A DNA stretch of 64,000 bases from Sipunculus nudus (GCA_026874595.1 CM049309.1:1464076-1528075), one strand, 5' to 3'; numbered from the stretch's first letter, positions 10,352-22,429 are shown. A program made the numbers and translations. The notes: generated by a model not told the origin, from the sequence alone.

Positions 10352-10507
10352 GTGGTAATTCATGTTACAGGTCCTTCCGTGAACGGCAGGGTGAACTCTC
10401 ACCGCCAGACGGTCGGACTCGTTATCACAGATAAATGGAGTCCGTACGTGGCGGACTACCCTTGGACCATGGCGGCAGGTGGAAACAATTTCCGAACGTT
10501 TGTTCAA
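10352..10507 (-). mobile_element. Fragment of a second Penelope-like element
   Basis: Bases 10459-10507 match the C-terminal coding end of the Penelope ORF at about 7349-7400. The - strand reads LNKRSEIVSTCRHGPR against LNKRSEIISTCRHGPR in the larger copy. Beyond that point the sequence differs completely (VVRHVRTPFICDNESDR onward), so it is a related subfamily with another 3' tail, not a piece of the neighbouring copy. It is truncated at an (AT)n tract. Confidence 0.65.
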
Positions 10508-10531
10508 AATATATATATATATATATATATA
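10507..10531. repeat. (AT)n microsatellite
   Basis: Short alternating AT tract at the truncation point of the Penelope fragment. Confidence 0.9.
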
Positions 10532-10975
10532 TGCCCCTAATGTCTCAGTATTATAGAGTAAAGTGCACACTCACTGAATATCTTTGAACAAGAATTACTG
10601 TAATATATGAACATTTGGTGACTTTTTTCCCAGAATACTTATACACTGCATCAGCCTTTACCATGAGGGGGAGTGGAAATAAGGCCTGCCTTATAATTAA
10701 GGTGTGGGAGTGATTCTACATCAGGCTCGGTTCCAGAGGGGGTGAGGGGTTTGGAGGTGGAAAACGTGTAAACAAATCTGGGGAAAATAGTTGATTAGAA
10801 TTTAACAAAGTAAAAAAAAACTCGCCTAGGTGATAACACTTTAAGTACGTCATGAAATGGTACATGTTTAAACGACAGGATAATTACCTTGTACCTTTCT
10901 CAGAGCAAATGTTTCTTCCCTTGTCAACAAGTGCTCTGTCAACCGCCATATGTAAACAAATACCTGTCAAACGGA

Positions 10976-11060
10976 TATAAAACGGGCAATTTGATAGGGC
11001 AGTGTCATTATCTGTAGCCAATCACGTTTCAGGTGACAGTTCAGGTTGACCCGGAAGTGA
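10976..11060 (+). promoter_or_regulatory. FAM91A1: Probable FAM91A1 promoter: TATA-like, CCAAT and ETS motifs
   Basis: TATAAAA lies at 10976-10982, CCAAT (in GTAGCCAATCACG) at 11018-11022, and a strong ETS-type motif CCGGAAGTGA at 11051-11060. The CCAAT plus ETS pair just upstream of the start codon is typical of widely expressed genes. The TATA-like box lies upstream of the CCAAT box, the wrong order for a canonical core promoter, so it may be incidental. The transcription start is not known. A TTATTTACAG near 11150 could be a splice acceptor, implying a further 5' non-coding exon. Confidence 0.5.
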
Positions 11061-11074
11061 ACTCAAGATAGGCT

Positions 11075-11104
11075 ATGGCTGCCAACAGGGAAGAATCGTT
11101 CTGA
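11075..11104 (+). promoter_or_regulatory. Upstream ORF, 10 codons, in the FAM91A1 leader
   Basis: ATG at 11075 with G at -3 and G at +4 (a good initiation context) reads nine residues to TGA, 67 bases before the main start. If it is in the mature leader it should lower or condition translation of FAM91A1. If the TTTACAG at about 11150 is used as an acceptor it would be spliced out. Confidence 0.4.
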
Positions 11105-11171
11105 CAGTCTTGGAAATAGATCATTTTCTGGTGTTTATAATTATTTACAGCGAGTGATCAGTGCTCCAGCG

Positions 11172-11243
11172 ATGAACACTGATGTGGAATTTCACATAAG
11201 GCACAACTACCCGTGGAGTAAGTTGCCTGGCAACGTGAAACAG
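11172..11243 (+). CDS. FAM91A1: FAM91A1, coding exon 1
   Basis: ATG at 11172 opens 24 codons (MNTDVEFHIRHNYPW, then SKLPGNVKQ) and ends in CAG followed by donor GTGGGT, phase 0. This is nearly identical to the start of vertebrate FAM91A1 (MNIDVEFHIRHNYPWNKLP...), a family conserved across animals, which also fixes the start codon. FAM91A1 works at the trans-Golgi network with WDR11 and C17orf75 and binds TBC1D23 to capture endosome-derived vesicles. The exon joins in frame to 36654. Identification is from remembered family sequence. Confidence 0.93.
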
Positions 11244-13846
11244 GTGGGTTTCACCTTGGATATTTTCACCGCCCCTTTCTTGGCTCATTTTGATGCCCCT
11301 GTCAACATCAGTGTCATGTGGACTTAATCCAAACTTGCATCCTCAGAAGTAAGGCATATAAAGTGATTTGCCTCACTTTTCATTCAACCCTCGGCAAGGT
11401 GTTATCAGCTAAGTAAACAAAAGACGAGCTGTTGTCAGTATTGATATGACTAAATAGTGAACCCTATATTAGTTTTCAATAATGTGTGCCCAGTTTATGA
11501 GTGACATATTTTACAGATCTCTTTAAAATTAGAAATTAAAAAAAAAAAAATACATGACTTTTATTCTTAGATCATTTAATTTATACATTGTGCGAACCAT
11601 TATCTAATTAGATGGCTATAAAAGCAGTGTTGCCAATTTGTTATATTTTTCAATAGCTGTTGTGATTTTTATACCTTTTAACTTATTATTTGCATTAATG
11701 TATGTTTTAAATATACAGTCTTAGAAAACTGAAATATTATTAATTTTATAAACCTGCCTGACTACCTGGTTATATTACGAATCCTATGCTTTATCAGGGA
11801 AATATTTTGGTTAATTTGGTACCGTACCTTATTTATGTTATGCTTAACTTCCCTTTTCTGATTTTCATGGTATATAACAGGATCGCATTTACAATAAAAT
11901 GGTTGTTTGAGTAGCAGTTCAACACTAATATTTATTTGCATTGCACTTTGCCATACTGAGGCCAGACTGTGTATATACAAAACATATTATCAAGTTTGTA
12001 TTACTGTGTCAAAACAAGAGTTGATGATTTTTGGTAATTATTAGATGCATTTAATGATAACCAGTACTTCTTCCACATATTACAGACTCTTGCTGTGATT
12101 TATTATGAACTGTAAATAGGTGTCACCTATGTACACATATATGAAGTTCTCAGGCAGTTGAGAGCCTGATGAGAGACTTTACCTGTATAGCAAGTTGTCA
12201 GACAAGGGCTCCATTTTACTTTCATTTCAAGGCTTGTGCCACTCATTTTCAGAAAAGCAAAATTCCAGTCTTGTAGGCTGATTGAGTAGTTTCTGTTTTC
12301 CCCAAGATATGTCAAATGCTGAACAAACTGTTTGTCTGAGCACAGCTTGCATGATTTGAAATCATTGTTACATGGGAATACTGCAAAAGTAAATGCAGAC
12401 AATTGAATCGCTTTTTTTTTAAAGTCCCAGTTTGTCTTCTATTGATTCTGTAAACAGTAACATTTCCTTTGCTAATATGGAAGACCCATGTGTTCATAAC
12501 AATTAACATCCATCATCATACTCAAATGTGAAATACAGTTTCTTAACTTTCTTTTTAGCAACTGTTTATATATTACAAAATTATTTTTATGGTATCAATC
12601 ATAATTAAATAGCCAGATGGAAGGATCACTGTGAACAGCTGCCCTCTGGTACAAAAATTGTAAATTAATCCAATTCAGTATTGATGCCACAGTGCCTTGT
12701 ATGAAGGGATGGCAGCCAGTAGTAGCTGTTGTTTGGTATGAATATAAGAGTCTGGCATGTGTAGTAAAGTGAACATTACCCAGGCTCATTCCCCCTGCCC
12801 CCTTCTCCCTGTATAAACTCCAAGGTTTAACAACATGACAGAAGTCCATGACAGATGTCTGTCTCTATAGGAATTAAGTACCATTTCATCCTCTGACAAT
12901 AGAGAGTCCTTGTCCAGCGTCATAGTGCCATTACATCTTGTATAGAGGGCTGCGCTCAAAGGCTTTATAGGAATACAAATATTTTTGTCATTTTTGACAA
13001 GCTCGTATGAACTTCAGGTACACTGTCACTTAAAATAAACCAGACCATTCGTTAGATATGTTTGTGTTCTTTCTAACAACACCTATCATGTGCAAGTAAA
13101 ATTCTGTTTAAACTCAGCATATTGGTAAATCTTCTGCATATTTGTTGAATTTCTGACTGCAAGAACACAAGCGTGTACCTCACATGTTACTGGATGATAG
13201 GCAACTTGTACACCACACAACAGTTAACGTGTTACAAGAGAGATTGATTTACACTTTGCTTTGTGATTTCACATATCTTTTGTATTACTTCATCACTTGT
13301 AGCCTAATGTTAAGATTACTTTTCCATGGTATTGATGCAATAGGATGGATGGCTGTTAGAGTGCATTCTCACCTATGACTTGTGTCACAACACACGCTTA
13401 CCAGCCTACTGAGTCATGTATTAATGGCTATATGGGAATTGCAATGACATGACAAGTGTGACAGTGGTTTGCTTTAGGACTAAAGTAAAAAAAAATTTTT
13501 TGTTGCAACAGGGTTGTTAATTTCCTGGGAAATAAGCATATTTCCCAGGGCAGTAGGAATTCCCAGTAATTCCCAGGGTTTCCCAGAAAATACTGGGAAA
13601 TAAAGGGATTATAGGAATTGAGTCACATATTTCCAAAATGTATTTTGTTATAGGTTGTTTTTGCAGAGATATATCATATATTCATTTAGTTAGCTGGAGA
13701 GGAGGCCAAGGAAACAAAAGACACATGTTTTCTGATTTTGTTTTTCATCAACAATCCAACTGTAACCTTGTTGTAATTATATCATAAGAAACCACAAGGA
13801 CCTATATAACTGAGTTCTTCTGAGCAACTCCGAGGTCTCAGAAACC

Positions 13847-16800
13847 TAGTGGTGGGCCGATCATTGAGTTTTATCGAAAGTCAGTCAGTTTGCTGCCACT
13901 TTCAAGCGATCAATTACCAAAGGCAACTATTGATTACGTCATAATCATGATTTTTTTCCAGAATGCCTTCATGTTATAGGCTGAAATTATTCTTCGATTT
14001 TTTACAACATTTCTGGCTTCATATTATGGGTCTTTATTCCCAAATAACTTCCGTATGTAACTGAGTATAACACAGTAGATGCAAGAACGGAGGACTTAAT
14101 ATACCTCTGTGAACTAGCAGGGAGCTGCAGAATTAGCGGGGAGTTTTGTAACGAGATGTACATTGCACAATATGGGTGGTATGGCGTTAAAATGCTCCAT
14201 AAATTCTCCAGGTCTATGCAGCAAGTAGATGTCCTGGATTGTGGTTTAATTCTTGACTAATATAAATAATTAAAATGAAACTTTGAAAAGCATGTATTAC
14301 TGATAATAGGAAAATATGAAAAACAGGCAAAAATTTCTTTTCTTAAGGTACAATTGGTCTTGGTTAAGAAGGTACAGTTTCACATATAATTGCATATTTT
14401 TTAGCTCAGCTGACTATAAGTCATCTGAGCTATAGTCGTGGTCCATTGTCCGTCGTCCGTCCGTCCGTAGATGTGGCACGTTTTGAAACCGTAAGACCTA
14501 GGAATCCAAAATTCGGCATAATGTTAGATGTCCCCAAGATCTCCTACCAAGCCGAAAACTGGGTCTTTTCGACTTAGTTCCTTTGAGAAATTAAGGAAAA
14601 TCCTCAATTTTTTATTAAAAACCTATTTTCACACTTCAGGACTGCCTAATATCAAAACCACTCATCTGTTTTTCCTCATATTTACCTTAAATATTCCTCT
14701 ATATAGTTCCTATGTACATTCAAGAAATTATGTCTGTATTATATAATTTAAAAAAGTAATGGACCCAAACATAATGCATTTTGTAAAAAATCAGGAAAGA
14801 TATTTGATCACTTAACACAAAACATGTTAAAGCTATGGACCTTTTTTCCAGTAATATAACTTTAATAAATCAAAATTAAATTGTATACCCAAAATTAGAT
14901 GAAAATCTTTTAAATTTTTTAAAATATTAATAAAAATAAAAAATTGGTACCTTAAATTTTGCCCAACTTTGACCATGGCACGTTTTTTTCCTGTGAGTAC
15001 TGTGGATTTAATTTTCACAGCATGGTTTTGTTACCTTTTCAACTGTTAACACCAAATATTTGAAACCAGTTGATCAAAAACTGTAGATTTTATTCAAGTT
15101 TTCAAGCACCATGTAACATATTGTTTACATCAAGCTAGTGTTATGCAGTTTGCAAGAGCTCAGCTCCCCAGCTTCAGCTCTTAGTTCCTTAAATTCCGCA
15201 TACAGCTAGATGTCTCCAAAATCCCGTACCATGCCAAGAATTTGGTCACTAGGACTTGATACCTTCAAGATATTAATGAAAAACTTTATTTTTCCATTAA
15301 AAACCCATTGTTACACTTCAAGACTGCCTAATATCAAAACCACTGATCTGACTTTAATCATAAATAATATACATATTTTTCATTCTCTATGCACATGCCA
15401 GAATGATGTCAGTATTGCGTAATTGTTTTAAGTTATGGGCCCAAACATAATGCACTTTGTAAAAAATCAAGAAATATATTTACTCCCTTAACAAGGGGAT
15501 TGCTGAAGCTAGAGATTTTTTGTCAGGGATGTAACATTATTTAATCAAGATTCAATTGAATACCCAAAATTAGTTATGAATTTTTCAAATTTTATAAATT
15601 ATTAGTATAAATGTAAAATTAATAACTTAAATTTTGCCCAAATTTGACCATGGCATGTTTGTTTCCTGTGAGCACTGTTGATATAATTTTCATATCATGC
15701 ACACATAAGGATTTCAGCTTTTAAGTTTAGAAAGCTGAAAGAAATTGGCCAAAAATTGTAGCTTTTATAAATGTTTTTATGAGACCCTGTCAGACTTTGG
15801 CTCTCTCCAGCCCCTCTTTGAGTCACCTGTATGTTGACCTTGTTTAACTTTTAGCAAATTATGCATGCTTGAGGCGAGGCATACAGGGGAATCCAGGCAG
15901 CTTATGGCCAGCCACAGTTGATCCAGGTGTCCAACCCAACTCATCTAGTAGTTTTAACCAACTACATAACAATAAACAATAAATTAATATATTTTTATTG
16001 GTTTTAATAAAAAATTAAAGTAAAATTGAAAAGGAATTTGTTAGTTTATAATAACAGGAAATTAACTTGCAGTTACTGATGATATAAGAATCTTGTATCG
16101 ATTGATAGAATGTCACGTATTCCAAATAACACCATGCAGTCACCTATGGTATTTTTCAGTTCAATTTAAATGATAAAGAAGTAAATCATATCATTCATTA
16201 CTAATCATTAGGGATCATATGATGGAAATTAATGATAGACAAAGATGCAGTTGATAATATTAATCTAGATTCCTACTGTGTCTAGTGTGTACATTGATGT
16301 AAAATTAGTCCAAAATGAATTTATTACAGTTATTTTTTAATATAAATAAAAGCCATAAAACCAGGTACTTATGATCATTATTTAAATGTGTGAATTTTGT
16401 ATATTCTGGATTCTCAACATCATTGTTTGGTGAAAACTGAATAAATACCAGTCATGGTGCGAATACTTTGTAATTGTATTTAAATACGAATATGATTATG
16501 TACTCCATTATAAAATTTCTTGCATAAAGAATGGGAATTCAGGTAAAAATGAAAGTATATGAATACCAGTGCAAATACTTTCAAAATGTATTCATGAATG
16601 CATTCATGAATATATTCTTTAATATTATTTTAATAATCATTTCAGTTATATTTCATTTAAAAAAATCATATGATTCTCTTATTATTTAAAAAAAAAATAA
16701 TATTTGGGACAATATTTGTAATTTTTTTTAATTAATAGTTAAACCCTTATATTATATATTCTGCTTATAAGTTATATGGCCAAGTCAAAATCTGTGTGAC

Positions 16801-17100
16801 AATAGCACTCCATTTGGTAATAAAATAAATGAAATCAATCCTCTTCCCTGTCTCCAAAGGTACTATCAAAATCATACATAAGCTAAACAACAACAACTCA
16901 TAATACAGCTTATATTTATTACCACACAAAACCAGCATGTGCCTCATTTCTAAATAATATTTTTTTATCATATATAACAGCTGAGCGTCGTGACCCATAG
17001 GTCCCTTGTTTATATTTGTCTAACCCATTAATAATCGATCATTGATCGGTTTTCTCAAACCGATGATCAATTATAAAAAAGAAACCGACTCCCACCACTA
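13847..17100. mobile_element. hAT-type element with perfect 8-bp target duplication
   Basis: The ends are TAGTGGTGGGCC... (13847) and ...GACTCCCACCACTA (17100), so about 10 bp of terminal inverted repeat. Next to these lie ATCGATCA/GATCATTG-type subterminal motifs. The 8-bp duplication CAGAAACC sits at 13839-13846 and 17101-17108. Eight-base duplications are diagnostic of hAT transposons. It is non-autonomous: without the nested Helitron-like copy only about 0.64 kb remains. Confidence 0.85.
14402..17010 (+). mobile_element. Helitron-like element, TTAGCTCAG family, copy 1
   Basis: It opens with a hairpin, AGCTCAGCTGAC - TATAA - GTCATCTGAGCT (11 of 12 pairs), then TATAGTCGTGG and a short CCGT run. 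About 2.5 kb of AT-rich body without an ORF follows. It ends in AACAGCTGAGCG (inverse of the opening AGCTCAGCTG) followed by GACCCATAGGTC and CCTTGTT. It closely matches 48247-50874 over its full length. No Rep/helicase gene is present, so it is non-autonomous. It is nested in the hAT element. Confidence 0.75.
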
Positions 17101-18623
17101 CAGAAACCCCTCATATTGAGGTAGTATAAACTAGTGATATAACTATTGTTCTTTACCCTGCCTGCTTTGATAAACATCAAAGCAGGCAGTCGAAGCAAGC
17201 TGTTTTGTCTTTGTTGGCTTGGGTTGGAGCTAACATAATACCTGTAATAGCATGCATGACTGGATAAGAAACCACAAGGAACCATATGTGATTTTGGATA
17301 ATATATATGCTGTGAAGTGATGTGATGTGGCAAATACTAATTGGTGCTTTAAAGTTAGATCTTATTTTTATAACTTGAAAACACTTTTTACATGAATACA
17401 CAAAAGACTCTGAATATATTCAACAATACATGTATCAAGCTGTTTTCACTGTAAACAATTGAGCAGTTTTCTTTTTGTGAAAATGGAATGTTTTATGACG
17501 TTAAATTTATAAAAAAAAATGAGTGGACTACGACTGATATTCCTAAATAAACACTGGTTTACCTTTGTTAGTTGAATAAAACACATATTGAGAGAGGGTT
17601 TTTCCTTATTTCTTACTCCCATTATTATTATCAAGGGGGTATTTCCTAGTAATTCCCAGATGGTAGTATATGAGCTGTATTTCCCGAACAACCCTGTGTT
17701 GCAGTAGAACCTAAAGTATATATACTGATTTGTTATGGGACACAATAAGAGGTCTTGAGTTCAGGTAAGTCTTTGGCATGATCTCAACCTGTACCTCAGA
17801 GGCAGCAAGACAAGTTCTCAAGAGAATCAAATCCCTAACTTTTCTTTTATTGTAATATTATGATATGCATTTATGCCCACAATTTTTGTACACAAACATG
17901 CCCTTTTAGGATGATTACCTTAAGATATTTGCAGAAACTGTGTTCAGAAACTTTTATTTTTAAGGATAACATTTCTATTAATTGGTTGCATGAAATTTTA
18001 TCCATAAGTATTCATTGTAATATGAAAAAATATATTGATCTTATTATTTGTTCTGCAAACTGACAGAATCGCATTCTCTGAAATTTGCTGGCTTATAGGA
18101 AGTCCTGGAAACATAGCTGAAAGTACCAACAGTTGTGATATGATTACAAATGCTGCAGTTCCTGTGCTAGGTACTGATATAATGATATACTGTGATAGAG
18201 TTTAATATTATTAATCATTATCATTATAGAACAAACTGATGTTGTGCCAAACCTAACTGTGCGTCAATGCCTTATCCATAAACCGGGTAATATAAAAAAA
18301 CTGATAACAAGAAGCCTTAAAGGACATGAACAGTGTAAAAAAAAACTGCAATTTGATCATATTATACCCTAAATGAATTGTTTTTGTAACTTTTGGCTCT
18401 GTGTGTTGTTGTTACTACCGGTCTAAAGTAATTAAAACCGCGTCTAATAAGAGCACTAAGATGCTTGGTTTCACCCTGCCCGCGTTTGGCAATGATTGCC
18501 TCATTAATATTCGGAATGACGTCAGCTCAGGAACGGCAATTGGTCATAACGAAGCCACGTGTGAGTTCATGACAATAGATGTACCGTTTTCTGTATTGCG
18601 TTCGATTGTTAATAGTTAAAATA

Positions 18624-18866
18624 ATGCAAAATAGTTGTGTAGAGGATGGCTGCAGTAACACAAACCGTGATGGTGTGAGTTTACACAGGTTTCCTTTGAG
18701 CCAGCTAGAACGTTTGAAGAAATGGGTCAACTTTGTTCACATGGGGCGAGCAAGCTGGGAGGGGCCATTAGCTCGTTCCGTTTGTGCTCAGCCTTCAAAC
18801 TATGTTAAAATCGAGTCATTGTCAGCATATTATCACACAGCCAACATCAACTTTATGTTAGAATGA
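18624..18866 (+). pseudogene. THAP-type zinc-finger-like ORF, key His missing
   Basis: From ATG at 18624 the frame reads a pattern close to a THAP DNA-binding domain: a C-x4-C pair (CVEDGC), HRFP about 14 residues later, then a Trp (LKKW), a second Trp followed by GP, and SVC 43 residues after the second Cys. In THAP domains the last Cys is followed by x2-His-Phe; here the frame reads CAQPSNY, so the fourth zinc ligand is lost. The product is otherwise 81 codons, about the size of a THAP domain with a short tail. THAP domains occur in transposases and host DNA-binding proteins. Lying inside a TTAA-flanked element suggests a mobile origin. It is probably decayed. Confidence 0.5.
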
Positions 18867-19484
18867 AGAACTGATTACTATCTTAACGAAATACGGATAA
18901 ATAATTAAAATTATATTGCCAATTTAAAAGCAATCAACTGTTTCCCATTGCTTGTAAGTTGTATTTAGTCGTGTACTAACACACAAGTACACCTCTATAA
19001 GATCCTGCAAACATGCCTTAAAAAACGATAAAAATTGAACCCCTCATACAAATTATGTAAAAATATATATATTAATATCTGGCTGCAAGGTATATTTTGG
19101 GGAAATTACCTTTTTGTGTAATTAATAAATCTAATAAAATGGATTTAATGACCATGATTTAAAAGATCTGAAGTGTTAACTGGAGTTCATCGGAAGGCCG
19201 GAAGCATGCAAAAATTGCACACCAAGGTTTGCTGCCAGACAACAGCTGTGACGATGAATAGCTGTTATCATCTGTTCCTGCAGGCTAAATATAACCCATT
19301 ACAAATAAAAAGTATATAAATATATTTATATATGTGTGCGCATGACAGAGATTTTATCTTTCACAGCTGAGATGTCTTGTGTTACAAATTGCTGTGCATT
19401 TATCACATATCATGTGCAATTAATTTACATAACGTTTACCTATTTTACATGTATATTTGGAATTGAAACGACTTATAAAATTAC

Positions 19485-19874
19485 CATTCTTTGTTCTTGA
19501 TTGTTACGGTGATTGTACATTATTGACTTGTCACTCGAATTGTCATCATCCCTGCTCAGGGTCGGCTGAAACATGTCGGCTGTACATTTTTCGCTCCCTG
19601 ATATCCTTGTATCTTTACCTGAATGATCACTAAAGTTATCGTAGCTTGAAGAGTCAAAATCGACTGTTGAATCCGTGATGGACTCGAAACTTTCAGGAAG
19701 GACATCATTACAAAAACCAGTGGCCATTGTATATACACAGGGTGACTGCCTTAGTAAGCCTGCAGTTCCTGAGCTGACGTCACAGCCTGTGCCTGCACTT
19801 GAGATCCGGAGCCGCTCTGTAGCACTGACCCTGTGGTGAGTAGCCACATATTTGCGTAATTGCTCATTAATCAA
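19485..19874 (-). other. Ser/Asp-rich exon-like open frame on the - strand
   Basis: An open frame of about 130 codons begins in the right inverted repeat. Possible starts are at 19874 or 19727 (MATGFCNDVLPESFESITD). It ends in AAGAATG followed by a donor-like GTAATT at 19484. The product is acidic and serine-rich (SSSYDNFSDHSG, DDDNSSDKS). No family is recognised. It could be the first exon of a captured or element-encoded gene whose later exons are missing. Confidence 0.3.
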
Positions 19875-20806
19875 GCCCAGTCAGCACAGGTCACCAGCCG
19901 TATGTCACTCTAATAGGTTTAAGATGCACTCTACACAAATGGGGTATATTTCGCTGGTCATGTCCTTTAATAACTTAATCTTATTGTAAATAATCTACAG
20001 TTGACTTCATCCTCATTCAGTAGACACTGCCATCAATGACAGGCCATTGACCTATCATTTAAAATAAAAGTACCACATGGGGCCTCACATGACACAGAAG
20101 CTCATTAACACATGGCCAGAGTGATGTATAATCTGGAAAATCTTGGCAGCTCAGGCCACACCAAAAAATATTATGTTTCAGTAACATGATTCTCTTTTTC
20201 AAAAATCAAGTTTTGTTAATAAGGAAATCTTCAGTATAATTGTTGCTAATTAAACCCTGGAAAGAAATAATTATGGTTATTAATAATGCAGAATTTTTCT
20301 GCAAAATAAAAAAATTGAAAAAGGATTAAAGTTTGTGTTATTCATATGCACCATGTCAAGCATTGTTCTACATTTTTGTTACCATTTACAAATTGGCAGT
20401 TTTTTTTTTAAATTTTGTAAAATTATATAATATATATCAAAGTCTTGCCTGATCCATATTTTACTTCCCTGAGGCTGTAGAATAACTTTTGGTGTGGCCT
20501 GATCCTGCTAAGAACAATATGTAGGATTGTTGGTGTTTCCTAATTAATAAAAATAGATCTTAGGCCAAGTTAAAAAAAAGGTCTTTGTTCAAATTACAAG
20601 GCTGAAACTTTTAGATCAGATTGGAAGGGAATTTATTTCATTTTTACTTTTTATTTTGTGGAGACAAAAAGTGAAATATCTTGACCTGATGTTGCCACAC
20701 CACACTGTATAGATTATGCCCTATAGTCAAATGATTGTGGTGGACATGTTGTCAGGTATGGGAACTTTAAGAAAACATCTAATGAAATTTATCAGTTATA
20801 ATATTT

Positions 20807-22251
20807 GTATCTGCCAAAACAAAGTTTTGCGGATACTATGTTTTTGACCGGGTTCCGCCGCCGCGTTTGTCTCCGGAGAACTCCTCTGAGACTACTGGGC
20901 AGATTTTTCCGAAACTTACACAAATTATCGGGTCACATGTGAACTGGTGCCTAACCAAATGACCTTGACCTCTGACCTTTCCTCTCTGCCCAGCGTCCGT
21001 TTGTGCGTCTGTTTCAACACATAAACCCACATATCTCAGGAACTGTTTGACCGATCAGGAAAAAAATTTTACATTAATGTAGCCCTGGGATAGCTTTATA
21101 ACATACACAAATAAGGTGGGGCCACCTGCAACCATGTTTGCACAGTGTCCATCTGTTTGTCTGCCTTGGGTTAAAATCACTCATATCTCTGCAGTGGTTT
21201 GACTAATTCTCCTAAAATTTGGCATGAGTATACATCCTAGATAGCTTTCTTGATTTTATGACAGGTGGCGCCTTCTACATTCATGGTAACGCTGCAGACA
21301 TCCAAGCTCATATCTCGGGAACCATTTGATGGATCAGGAAAAAAATTTACACAAATGTAGCCCTTGGATAGCTTTATAACATACACAAAAATGGTGGTGC
21401 CACCTGCAGCCATTTTTGCACAGTGTCCATCTGTTTGTCTGCCTTAGGTTAAAATCACTCATAACTCTGCAGTGGTTTGACCAAATTACCTGAAATTCGG
21501 CATACGTATACATCCTGCATAGCTTTCTTGATTTTATGACAGGTGGCGCCACCTACATTCACGTTAACGCTGTAGAAATCCATGCTTGTGTATCCGGACT
21601 TGTTCAACCTCAGGAAAAAAATTTTACACAAATGTAGCCTTTGGATAACTTTATAACATACACAAAAATGGTGGCGCCACCTGCAGCCATTTTTGCAAAG
21701 CGTCCATCTGTTTGTCTGCCTTGGGTTAAATCACTCATATCTCTGCAGTGGTTTGACCAAATTACCTGTAATTCGGCATGCGTATACATCCTGGATAGCT
21801 TTCTTAATTTTATGACAGGTGGCGCCATCTTCATTCACATTCACGCTGTAGACATCCATGCTTGTATCTCCGGACTCGTTCAACCAATCAGGAAAAAAAA
21901 ATTACACAAATGTAGCCCTTGGATAGCTTTATAACATACACAAAAATGGTGGTGCCACCTGCAGCCATTTTTGCATAGCATCCATCTGTTTGTCTGCTGT
22001 GGGATAAAATCACTCATCTCTGCAGTGGTTTGACTTTTCCGCATGAAATTTTGCATGTGTATACATCTTGGATAGTTTCTCATTCAAATAACAGGTGGCG
22101 CCACCTACAATCATGTTTATGTGGCAGAGATCCATTCTAATAAGTAACACATGTAACTCTATTTCCCCTTGCCGCTCAATCCATGCCTTGCTTCACCCAT
22201 CCTTCTCTGATTTTGGCGGATACACGTAGTCGCTTGTTGACTACCTGTATT
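20807..22251 (+). mobile_element. Helitron-like element with internal tandem repeats, GTATCCGCC family, copy A
   Basis: It opens with GTATCTGCCAAAAC followed by a complementary GTTTTGCGGATAC (hairpin), then TATGTTTT. The body holds about three ~279-bp tandem units centred on GGTGGCGCCACCT palindromes. It ends with GGCGGATAC (inverse of the start) and a hairpin GTAGTCG-CTTGT-TGACTAC (22226-22244). Subterminal inverted repeats, internal tandem repeats and a 3' stem-loop resemble the Helentron-associated/DINE type of non-autonomous Helitron. No ORF of note. Confidence 0.7.
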
Positions 22252-22429
22252 CAAATTTTAAGTTATTTTACTGTGAACAAAAATTGAAAACAGCTGCAAA
22301 AAAGAAATCCCTGGTAAGGTAGCAACTACAGCATCAGGGGAAGCATTTCGGTGTAACTAGATGTTATGCTGTTAAAAAAAAAGTTTAGTAAATGCCACCT
22401 TGATAGACCTTTGGCTGAATAAGTTTGTC

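Larger units (their letters stand above)
13503..17703. mobile_element. Outer TIR element, interrupted by an hAT element
   Basis: The left edge has TTGCAACAGGGTTGTT followed by TTTCCTGGGAAAT. The right edge carries the inverse (ATTTCCC, then AACAACCCTGTGTTGCA), with more TTCCCAG blocks inside each end. Removing the nested hAT element leaves about 0.95 kb. No transposase is seen, and the superfamily and target duplication are undetermined. Confidence 0.55.
18317..19970. mobile_element. TTAA-flanked TIR element (piggyBac-type target)
   Basis: TTAA occurs at 18317-18320 and 19967-19970. Directly inside are inverted ends AGGACATGAACAG and AGGACATGACCAG, 12 of 13 identical. The inverted similarity is diverged but extends inward about 200 bp: a TATACCC block and a TGACGTCAGCTCAGGAAC block (18518 onward, inverse at 19768-19785) lie at matching depths. 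A TTAA duplication is characteristic of piggyBac-type transposition, although the ends do not start with the usual CCC. The body is 1646 bp and carries two frames described separately. Confidence 0.65.

Noticed and set aside
18579-18866. Intact THAP-domain host gene
   Set aside because: The final zinc-ligand His is missing, there are no further exons, and it lies inside a TTAA-flanked inverted-repeat element.
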